Positions 5,837 to 11,518 of a stretch of 11,518 bases of DNA are shown here, piece by piece. This DNA comes from an uncultured Spirochaetales bacterium (GTDB taxonomy: Bacteria > Spirochaetota > Spirochaetia > Sphaerochaetales > Sphaerochaetaceae). Location: positions 1 to 11,518 of the forward strand of contig CAMEXG010000054.1 of NCBI GenBank assembly GCA_945947045.1, in the 5' to 3' direction. The notes under the pieces were generated by a model. The model ran no database searches. It was not told where the DNA came from and saw nothing but the letters and a program-made list of their open reading frames with translations. The translations under genes were made by a program, and so were the position numbers. Numbering within the stretch: the first letter of the stretch is position 1; each line of letters begins with the position of its first letter.

Positions 5837-7201
5837 ATGAAAATAGCAGTCATTAACGGAAGTCCCAAGGGTAAATACAGCATCACTTTGCAGACAGTGC
5901 TCTATTTACAAAGGAAGTATCCTGAGCATTCTTTTGAGATTCTTCATGCAGGACAGAGAATAAAGGCATTGGAAAAAGACTTTTCAGAAGCGAAAGAACT
6001 GATGGAATCTTCAGATGTAGTTTTATTCTCCTACCCTGTGTATACTTTCCTTGCCCCCTCCCAGCTACATAGGTTTATTGAACTGACAAAGAAGAGAAAT
6101 GTAAACCTAGAAGATAAGTTCGTCACCCAGATTTCAACATCCAAGCACTTTTATGATGTGACTGCCCATAAATATATAGAAGAAAATGTCCTTGATCTTG
6201 GTATGAGATATATTCGTGGATTATCTGCAGATATGGAGGATCTATTGTCCCAAGAGGGGCGGAAAGAGGCTGAGAAGTTTTTTCAGCGCTTTTTGTGGTC
6301 TCTGAAAGAAGGAATATATACAAAAAGAACAGAGCGATCCACTATCTTTCAACCTGTTGAAGCCACGGTTCCAGAGTCGAATGCTGATGATAAGTCAGAT
6401 GAAAAGGACATCGTAGTTTTGACGGACAACACTGATCCATCCTCAAATCTGGCAAAGATGATTGAACGCCTAAGGGTGAAGCTTCCCTATAAAAGTCGAA
6501 TTGTGAATATCAGCGAGTATCCCCTTGGGGGAGGATGCCTTGGGTGTTTTCGTTGTGCTGTTTCTGAAAAATGTGTATACAAAGATGGCTTTGATTCTTT
6601 CCTGCGGGATAATATTCAGAAATGTGATGCCATCGTGTATGCATTTAAAGTTTCTGACCATTCCATGGGAGCCCGATTCAAGATTTATGATGACCGAAAC
6701 TTCTGTAATGGACATAGAACTGTAACTGTGGGAATGCCTGTAAGCTATCTTGTTTCCGGACCATATGAAAGAGAGCATAACCTTCAAACAGTGATCGAAG
6801 CACGTAGCGAGACAGGCGGTAATTACCTTGCATACGTTGCAACAGATGAGAGTGAGACCGATATGGAAGTTGATAAGCTTGCCAAGAGTCTTACATTTAT
6901 TTTGGAAACCAAGCATACAGCACCAAGAAACTTCTGGGGTGTTGGGGGAATGAAGATATTCAGGGATCTGATTTACCAAATGCGGGGCATGATGAGGGCT
7001 GATCATAAGTTCTATAAGAAGCAGGGAATTTATGATTTCCCCCAGAAAAAGAAGCTGACTTCTCTGAAAATGTACTTGGTAGGCATGTTGCTTTCCAATG
7101 AGAAAATCTTAGGAAAGATGGGAAACAAAATGAACGAGGGGATGCTTGCTCCTTATAAAAAACTATTTGCAGAGATGGATAAAGAAGAGAAAGGTAGATA
7201 G
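5837..7201 (+). CDS. Tandem flavodoxin-fold NAD(P)H-dependent oxidoreductase with Isf-type cysteine motif
   Basis: A 454-residue cytoplasmic flavoprotein made of two flavodoxin-like halves. Half one (about 1-165) begins MKIAVINGSPKGKYSIT, a canonical FMN phosphate loop, and continues with SDVVLFSYPVYTF, the NADPH-dependent FMN reductase pattern. Half two (about 190-360) starts with strand DIVVLTDN and a degenerate loop DPSSNLAKM. It carries Cys234, Cys237, Cys240 and Cys246, a CX2CX2CX5C motif like that of iron-sulfur flavoproteins, then KCDAIVYAFKVSDHSMG and DDRNFCNGHRTVTVGMP. A basic helical tail of ~90 residues follows. TAGGAG six bases before ATG is a strong ribosome site. The tocopherol cyclase gene starts 9 bases after its stop. 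The likely role is two-electron reduction of a quinone or similar acceptor; the substrate is inference. Confidence 0.88.
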   Translation: MKIAVINGSPKGKYSITLQTVLYLQRKYPEHSFEILHAGQRIKALEKDFSEAKELMESSDVVLFSYPVYTFLAPSQLHRFIELTKKRNVNLEDKFVTQISTSKHFYDVTAHKYIEENVLDLGMRYIRGLSADMEDLLSQEGRKEAEKFFQRFLWSLKEGIYTKRTERSTIFQPVEATVPESNADDKSDEKDIVVLTDNTDPSSNLAKMIERLRVKLPYKSRIVNISEYPLGGGCLGCFRCAVSEKCVYKDGFDSFLRDNIQKCDAIVYAFKVSDHSMGARFKIYDDRNFCNGHRTVTVGMPVSYLVSGPYEREHNLQTVIEARSETGGNYLAYVATDESETDMEVDKLAKSLTFILETKHTAPRNFWGVGGMKIFRDLIYQMRGMMRADHKFYKKQGIYDFPQKKKLTSLKMYLVGMLLSNEKILGKMGNKMNEGMLAPYKKLFAEMDKEEKGR

Positions 7202-7210
7202 GAGTGGGAT

Positions 7211-8335
7211 ATGGTTAACAAAAGTGATTTAAGTCGTAACGCGTTTATGCTGAAGGGTGATTTATCTAAGTGTGGCTATGATTGGTGGTGGCACTCCTTT
7301 ACTGGGCATCATAGTATTACAGGGGAGGAAAAGGCCTTCTTTATAGAGTTTTTCACCTGTAATCCGGCATTAGGCGGCGAGGAACCGATATTTGGTCAAC
7401 TACTAGAGAATCAAAGGAAGAATATTAAGCCATCCTATCTCATGGTAAAAGTAGGGGCATGGGGAGAGGATGCTGTACAGCTTCATCGTTTTTTCGGTTG
7501 GAACAGCGTTTCTATTTCCGAGGGCATTCCTTTCTCATTGAAGGCAGGTGATTGTTTTTTAAGTGAAAAAGAGACTAAGGGCAACGTATGTGTAGATAAT
7601 TCTGAGTTGCATCCAGAGTGGATGTGCGCGAATGGAAGCATGAGTTGGAACCTCTCTATCCATAAGAAGATCGCCTATAATGTAGGCTACGGTGCCAGCA
7701 GACTATTACGGGAAAGTGGTGCTTTTGAGATGTTCTGGCATGCAGAGGGAATGAAGACTGAATATTCGGGTAATGTAATATTCAATGGTGAAACGTACAT
7801 CGTTACTCCTGATAATTGTTATGGCTATGCTGACAAAAACTGGGGGAAGGATTTTACAAGCCCTTGGGTATGGTTATCATCAAATAACCTTACCAGCACC
7901 ATCAGAGGAGAAAAACTCACTAATAGTGTATTTAACATAGGTGGAGGCCGGCCGAAGATCGGTAATCTGGCACTTGAGCGCAAGTTGCTGTCTGCTTTTT
8001 ATTATGAAGGGAAGAGTTATGAATTCAACTTCTCAAAATTCTGGACTCTGACCCATACGGAGTTTAACTGTCTGGAAACTGAGAGGGAAATAATATGGCA
8101 CGTGGAGCAGAAAACCCCGCTCTATCGTATGGTTACAGATATTACTTGCGAGAAAAAAGATATGCTTCTCATCAATTACGAGGCTCCAGATGGCAAAAAA
8201 CGCCACAACAGACTGTGGAATGGAGGAAACGGTAAGGGTACGGTGGAGCTATATGAGTGTCGTGTAGGCGGAGATAGGCTTATTGATAAAGTGCAAGCTC
8301 AGAATGTGGGCTGTGAATATGGAGAGTATTGCTGA
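7211..8335 (+). CDS. Tocopherol cyclase family protein
   Basis: A 374-residue protein of the tocopherol cyclase family (Pfam Tocopherol_cycl; related to lipocalin-like CrtC/Svf1 folds). Seen motifs: GYDWWWHSFTGHHSITGEEK near residues 22-41, the FFIEFF strand, YLMVKVGAWG, FEMFWHAEGM, and the signature CYGYADKNWGKDFTSPWVWL at 203-222, with Asp208, Asn210 and Trp211. Plant VTE1 closes the chromanol ring on prenylated hydroquinones. Bacterial and clostridial members are mostly uncharacterised, and this organism shows no tocopherol pathway in the window. There is no signal peptide or membrane helix. The start is supported by AGGAG just before ATG and the 9-base gap from the flavoprotein, so the two are co-transcribed. 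Family call is firm; the reaction is unknown. Confidence 0.88.
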   Translation: MVNKSDLSRNAFMLKGDLSKCGYDWWWHSFTGHHSITGEEKAFFIEFFTCNPALGGEEPIFGQLLENQRKNIKPSYLMVKVGAWGEDAVQLHRFFGWNSVSISEGIPFSLKAGDCFLSEKETKGNVCVDNSELHPEWMCANGSMSWNLSIHKKIAYNVGYGASRLLRESGAFEMFWHAEGMKTEYSGNVIFNGETYIVTPDNCYGYADKNWGKDFTSPWVWLSSNNLTSTIRGEKLTNSVFNIGGGRPKIGNLALERKLLSAFYYEGKSYEFNFSKFWTLTHTEFNCLETEREIIWHVEQKTPLYRMVTDITCEKKDMLLINYEAPDGKKRHNRLWNGGNGKGTVELYECRVGGDRLIDKVQAQNVGCEYGEYC

Positions 8336-8343
8336 GTAGTGAC

Positions 8344-8444
8344 GATATTAGAAGAAAGAATATGTTTCAATCGAATTATGAATGGCGTTGTTTATTATGC
8401 GATAAAGACTGTGTAATGACCACGCCACTATTTCTTCTAAGATA
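8344..8444. repeat. 93-base inverted-repeat element flanked by GATA (MITE-like candidate)
   Basis: TTAGAAGAAA at 8348-8357 and its exact complement TTTCTTCTAA at 8431-8440 bound a 93-base segment. A second nested pair, TGGCGT (8383-8388) and ACGCCA (8422-8427), lies inside. The four bases on each outer side are GATA (8344-8347 and 8441-8444), resembling a target-site duplication. The segment has no coding frame of note. It fits a miniature inverted-repeat element, but a single copy and a 4-base repeat are thin evidence. A structured RNA downstream of the cyclase gene is the alternative. The rest of the gap, 8445-8530, shows only the GAGGG ribosome site for the GNAT. Confidence 0.33.
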
Positions 8445-8530
8445 CGTATAAGAATGCAGATTTAAAGGAAAGAAGTCTCTTTAGTCATGATCTATCTTTA
8501 AAGCATTTGTAAAACAGATGAGGGTAATAT

Positions 8531-8971
8531 ATGGAAGTAGAGTTTGGAAAAGTATCATATATAGATTCATGGATGACACTCGTCAGAAAAGTCAGTTGGA
8601 ATTTTCCTGGATTAGAGACTGAAGAGGGTATTATAGACCACCGGAATACAGTATTGAAGTTTATAAGTAAAAATCAGGCGATATGTGTTAGGGAGAATAA
8701 TAGAGTCATAGGTGTTCTTCTATTCTCCCGCTACCATAATATGATCTGCTGTCTGGCTGTGGATCCCGACTTCAGAAGGCAAGGAATAGCATCTATGCTT
8801 TTAGAAAAAGCTCTACAAGAGCTGGATCGAAATAGAGATATTACTGTTTCTACATTTAGAGAAGACGATGAAAAAGGTAGAGCTCCAAGAGCTTTATATA
8901 AAAAGTTTGGTTTTAAGGAAGGCGAACTAACAGTGGAGTTTGGATATCCAAATCAAGTTTTTGTATTATAG
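8531..8971 (+). CDS. GNAT family N-acetyltransferase
   Basis: A 146-residue single-domain GNAT of standard length. It shows strand NRVIGVLLFSRY, strand CCLAVDPDF with the pyrophosphate loop R82-R-Q-G85-I-A87-S-M, helix LLEKALQELD, strand DITVSTFRED, and the closing ALYKKFGFKEGE where the Tyr is in the usual general-acid position. ITVSTF followed by an acidic, Arg-containing loop resembles members that act on small amines, but the substrate is not predictable. GAGGG six bases before ATG supports the start. It is separated from the cyclase gene by 195 bases including the inverted-repeat element, so it is probably transcribed on its own. It looks intact. Confidence 0.93.
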   Translation: MEVEFGKVSYIDSWMTLVRKVSWNFPGLETEEGIIDHRNTVLKFISKNQAICVRENNRVIGVLLFSRYHNMICCLAVDPDFRRQGIASMLLEKALQELDRNRDITVSTFREDDEKGRAPRALYKKFGFKEGELTVEFGYPNQVFVL

Positions 8972-8982
8972 TCCTCTATAAT

Positions 8983-9001
8983 TTTCTTTAAATAAAAGAA
9001 A
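8983..9001 (+). terminator. Weak A/T hairpin after the GNAT gene
   Basis: TTTCTTT (8983-8989) and AAAGAAA (8995-9001) can form a 7-bp stem with a 5-base loop, 11 bases after the GNAT stop. The stem has only one G-C pair and no T-run follows, so intrinsic termination would be poor. The position is the main support. Confidence 0.18.
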
Positions 9002-9045
9002 TACGACTCAAGAAGTTCCCTGCCTTTAGGCGTGAGAGTTGTCAC

Positions 9046-9727
9046 ATGCCATCAGCTCAATTCGATTTCCCCTACCAAGGGGCGAAAAAGATGCTTGTGG
9101 TAGATAACATTGATGACAAAGAATATCTGAAAGGCCTATTTGACGCCATATATGAAGAACTCCCCATGTCAAAAGTAAAAGGGAGGCGATAGTAGAGAAG
9201 GAGAGAGCCTCTGATGCTTTTTTGGCACTTGGATACCTGATGCCGACAGTGGATATTGACTAGATTAATCCTGATATTTTTAGGAGGAAAAGACTTAAAA
9301 CAGTGCCTATGATCATTACTTATATGATCTCGGGGATCCTATAAAGTGGTCTATAATCACAGGATAGCTTGTAAAACAAGGCCTATTAATTGAATACACA
9401 GAGGTAGTTTTTTAGCATATGGAAAAACACTGTCATGGTGAACCAAAGCCTCCTTTCAATTGGAACCATGAGTATATGTTTACTCTTTACACTCTGGATT
9501 TCATCTCAGTACCCCACGAGTAAGAAATACTGAGACTCACGGAGAATCATATACTCCAAAAGGCGGAAACTGAGGATGATAGAAGTGTAGACACAATCAA
9601 TTCTCCTCTTGGCATAGAAGAATGTCGTGTTTTGTATCTTGGTTTTTTCTTATTAATATACTATCCTCACCAGAAGATTATCTTTTGCCGTTTCTGTATC
9701 AAACGTCAGTCCTGGGAAAGTCTGTAA
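9046..9727 (+). pseudogene. Coding rubble, products not recognised
   Basis: The 755 bases between the GNAT and the DUF6198 gene hold broken frames with protein-like composition. ATG 9046 starts a 48-codon ORF (MPSAQFDFPYQGAKK, later EYLKGLFDAIYEELPMSK) ending at 9192. A shifted frame continues with VEKERASDAFLALGYLMPTV and meets TAG after VDID, then INPDIFRRKRL. From about 9299 a third frame reads YDHYLYDLGDPIKWS, meets TAG at 9365 and 9413, continues MEKHCHGEPKPPFNWNHEYM, meets TAA at 9521, then runs open to TAA 9725-9727. That final TAA overlaps the ATG at 9727 (TAATG), which suggests an old gene once coupled to the DUF6198 gene. At least one and perhaps two genes are represented. I recognise no family. 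Confidence 0.42.
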
Positions 9728-10407
9728 TGAAGAAGAATTTTTACACTGAAGCGGCATATGTTATCGGAATTATCACTCTTGCTCTTGGTACTGCTCTTAT
9801 GGAACGGGCAGATTTCGGCATGTCTATGGTAGTGGCGCCTGCATACCTGGTATATCTAAAAATCTCTGAATTCTTACCTTGGTTTTCCTTTGGAATAGCA
9901 GAGTACTGTCTTCAGACTCTGCTGATTATTGTACTTATGGTTATTATGCAAGGCTATAAACGTAAGTATCTGTTTTCTTTTATGACGGCATTCATCTACG
10001 GCACTGTTCTTGATCTTATGATCAGAATAGTAGGTTTTATACCTGGGTATGGATATTTTTCCAGAGTATTATTCTATTTAACGGGATTATTGTTATGCTC
10101 TATTGGTGTATCTCTATTATTCCAAACATATATATCTCCGGAAGCATACGAAATGTTCGTGAAAGAAATATCTGTTAGATTTGGTTTTGATATTAATAAA
10201 ACAAAGACAGTTTATGACTGCGTAAGTTGCATTGTCGCTATAGTCATGTCTTTTTCTTTCATGGGTTTCCTGCATTTTGAAGGTGTAAAGGCGGGAACTG
10301 TTTTTTGTGCCTTGATCAATGGTTGGTTAATAGGTCAATGCACCAGATTCTTTGAGAGTGTCTTTATCTTCAAGGATGCGTATCCCTTGAGAAAGTATTT
10401 CCAATGA
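9727..10407 (+). CDS. DUF6198/YczE-YyaS-YitT-type membrane protein
   Basis: A 226-residue polytopic inner-membrane protein. I place the start at ATG 9727 (MKKNFYTEAAYVIG), with GGGAAAG about nine bases upstream. The frame extends upstream to a possible ATG at 9622, but those 35 residues are unlike the family and overlap rubble. Hydrophobic segments are near residues 8-26 (YVIGIITLALGTALM), 32-45, 58-75, 83-103, 112-130 and 160-180, with a last one near 190-210. The N-terminal pattern LALGTALMERADFGMSMVVAPAY (given here only as landmark; residues about 17-39) resembles the YczE/YyaS group, in which ADFG-S precedes the second helix. Function is unknown; these proteins are thought to be transporters or membrane regulators. 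A terminator-like hairpin overlaps its stop. Confidence 0.8.
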   Translation: MKKNFYTEAAYVIGIITLALGTALMERADFGMSMVVAPAYLVYLKISEFLPWFSFGIAEYCLQTLLIIVLMVIMQGYKRKYLFSFMTAFIYGTVLDLMIRIVGFIPGYGYFSRVLFYLTGLLLCSIGVSLLFQTYISPEAYEMFVKEISVRFGFDINKTKTVYDCVSCIVAIVMSFSFMGFLHFEGVKAGTVFCALINGWLIGQCTRFFESVFIFKDAYPLRKYFQ

Positions 10408-10435
10408 CCAATCCACTCGAAATACCATTTTTTTT
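10395..10435 (+). terminator. Possible intrinsic terminator after the DUF6198 gene
   Basis: GTATTTC (10395-10401) and GAAATAC (10419-10425) form a perfect 7-bp stem with a 17-base loop that includes the stop codon, followed by CCA and eight T residues (10428-10435). The T-run is good, but the stem is A/T-rich and the loop long, so efficiency is doubtful. Confidence 0.35.
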
Positions 10436-10478
10436 GTATTGAAAACTGCTACAACGAATAATATCCAGGATAAATTAA

Positions 10479-10740
10479 ATGAGAATTGAGACAAAACGAC
10501 TGGTAATATCTGAACTGAATAAGTCTATGGCTGAAAGTATATTCATTGAATCTCAAGGATAAGATAATCGTCGTTTTCTTCCCGACGAAGTATTTGAATC
10601 ATTGGATGAGGCAAAGGAAAAAGTAGAGTATTTGATCGAGTGCTATTCTCAGAAATCAGGACCCCAGGTATATGCTATATGACTGAGAGACGCCGGATAT
10701 AGAATAGTTCTTTGGACTACATCCACACTGTCATTTTCTT
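10479..10740 (+). pseudogene. GNAT (RimJ/RimL-type) acetyltransferase, truncated and interrupted
   Basis: ATG 10479, with AGGA eight bases upstream, starts MRIETKRLVISELNKSMAES, the usual opening of RimJ/RimL-type GNATs. TAA at 10560-10562 interrupts the frame, which resumes DNRRFLPDEVFESLDEAKEK, a conserved segment in this subgroup, and VEYLIECY. TGA at 10680-10682 interrupts it again after GPQVYAI, and only a trace (LRDAGYRI) follows. The acetyl-CoA binding half is missing altogether. The gene is therefore dead by two nonsense codons and loss of its 3' half. Downstream to 10867 there are only A/T-rich sequences with stops in all frames. Confidence 0.76.
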
Positions 10741-10826
10741 TCTATTTATAAATACTACAAAAAAAATATGAGGTAGACAACAAAATGATAGGTGGATTAT
10801 TATTTCGATACATTAGTTCAAATATA

Positions 10827-10842
10827 TAGATTTTTAAATCTA
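10827..10842. promoter_or_regulatory. Dyad-symmetric site upstream of the last gene
   Basis: TAGATTT-TT-AAATCTA is a 7-base perfect inverted repeat with a 2-base centre, 25 bases before the GTG start at 10868. The position fits an operator for a dimeric repressor, but the sequence is A/T-only apart from one G/C per arm in an A/T-rich gap, so chance is a real possibility. Confidence 0.22.
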
Positions 10843-10867
10843 ATGATGACAAAAAGGGAAAGACAAC

Positions 10868-11518
10868 GTGGCAAAAATTGAAGACAGAAAAAATATTATG
10901 ACAGATCTTTGGATTATCGGTATCACGACTTTTCATTGCCCTTGGGACCGCAGTATTTGCTATGCAAAACGGGTTAAATAGCTTTGCCCATGACGAAAGA
11001 TTTCCTATCGTTTTAAGAGTACTAGTAATAGGTTTTACCCAGTTTGCCCTCTCAGGTCTGGGAATTTCGATTGTATGTATTTTGAGAAAACAGAGTTTTC
11101 GAGAGTTCGGCCTAAATACAAAGAATCTTATTCCAGCATTGCTGTTAAGCCTCTTGTGTTGTGTCCCGGAGCTTATGTTCTACGCTTATAGGGGATACTT
11201 AACTTCCTGGCTTCCATTCCAAAGTGTAAACACGACTTATGAAGTCTTAAGAAGTCCCTTTCCTTCCAATGTAATTGCTTATTTGATCACAGCACTCTGT
11301 TGGGGGATCTTCGAAGGTTTTAACTATGTAGTCATAAGAGACAAAATCAGTGCCGCTTCCCCCAGCACTAATCGATTCTTCGATTGGGGAGCCTTAGTCA
11401 GCGCTGTAATGTGTATCTTAGTCCATGTAGCCGTAGGTGTGACGCCGGAAGTTCTGGACTATTATGGAATAACATATGGGAAAAAGGCTGTTTATACAAA
11501 AGGAAAGGAGTATAAACT
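10868..11518 (+). pseudogene. CPBP-like polytopic membrane protein gene, apparently frameshifted, cut by window end
   Basis: A long frame without stops runs from 10902 to the window end (at least 205 codons) and reads RLFIALGTAVFAMQNGLNSF, several membrane helices, REFGLNTKNL, WGIFEGFNYVVIRDKI and MCILVHVAVGVTPE. This resembles uncharacterised membrane proteins related to the CPBP/CAAX-protease-like group, including a conserved Glu in the FEGFNY helix and a His in the ILVH helix. The canonical EExxxR motif is not seen, so protease activity is doubtful. The frame has no start before ATG 10962, inside the first helix. GTG 10868, with a good GGGAAAG site, opens another frame (VAKIEDRKNIMTDLWIIG) that stops at 10981. 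A one-base insertion near 10905-10930 would join them. The 3' end lies outside the window. Confidence 0.58.

Noticed and set aside
6470..7006. 178-codon open frame on the minus strand
   Set aside because: It lies wholly inside the flavoprotein gene, whose motifs are clear. It has no ribosome site or recognisable domain and is a shadow frame.
9061..9095. Hairpin CCCCT-ACCA-AGGGG as a terminator or regulatory RNA
   Set aside because: It is a five-pair stem without a T-run, inside a short open frame in the rubble, and is not distinguishable from chance.
9622..9726. Upstream extension of the DUF6198 gene to ATG 9622
   Set aside because: The extra 35 residues do not look like the family N-terminus, lie in decayed sequence and have no ribosome site. 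ATG 9727 fits the expected start.
2856..10682. Stop-codon reassignment as explanation for the interrupted genes
   Set aside because: TAA, TGA and TAG all appear inside broken genes, and all three also end intact genes at the expected places. Frameshifts and a deletion accompany the stops.
1..11518. A defence system, prophage or CRISPR locus
   Set aside because: No nuclease, helicase, reverse transcriptase, phage structural gene or regular repeat array is visible. The only mobile-element protein is the IS66 fragment.

Overview
The window is a moderately A+T-rich bacterial stretch (about 60% A+T by eye, not computed). Every convincing gene lies on the + strand. The gene families suggest an anaerobic Firmicute (Clostridia-like), or a spirochaete that has taken up such genes: TetR regulator, VOC protein, DUF3795, ICMT-like methyltransferase, clostridial-type tocopherol cyclase, DUF6198/YitT-like protein and several GNATs. 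Shine-Dalgarno sites of the AGGAG/AAGG type precede most intact genes. There is no rRNA, tRNA, CRISPR array or replication gene, so the lineage call is inference only.

Layout. (1) 22-5086 is a close-packed, co-directional run: TetR regulator, VOC protein, a small two-helix membrane protein, a frameshifted membrane-protein gene, an unidentified remnant, an alpha/beta hydrolase, a decayed GyrI-like gene, a GNAT, an ICMT-like membrane methyltransferase, a cysteine-rich DUF3795 protein, and a C-terminal fragment of an IS66-type transposase. (2) 5087-5836 has no recognisable gene but ends in a plausible promoter. (3) 5837-8335 is a tight two-gene unit: a tandem flavodoxin-fold protein whose second half carries an iron-sulfur-flavoprotein-type cysteine motif, followed 9 bases later by a tocopherol cyclase family protein. 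(4) 8336-8530 contains a 93-base inverted-repeat element flanked by GATA on both sides. (5) 8531-8971 is a clean GNAT. (6) 8972-9726 is coding rubble. (7) 9727-10407 is a DUF6198/YitT-like membrane protein. (8) 10408-11518 holds a dead GNAT and a membrane-protein gene that appears frameshifted and runs off the window.

Two points matter most. First, the flavoprotein/tocopherol-cyclase pair looks like a small, poorly described redox unit: one protein could reduce a quinone or polyene-type substrate, and the other could cyclise or bind the product. This is a hypothesis from adjacency and family knowledge. Second, the region is unusually rich in broken genes (at least five, perhaps seven) next to an IS66 remnant. 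It reads as an accessory zone where transferred genes arrive and decay. Sequencing indels could explain the single-base frameshifts, but not the nonsense codons or the internal deletion.
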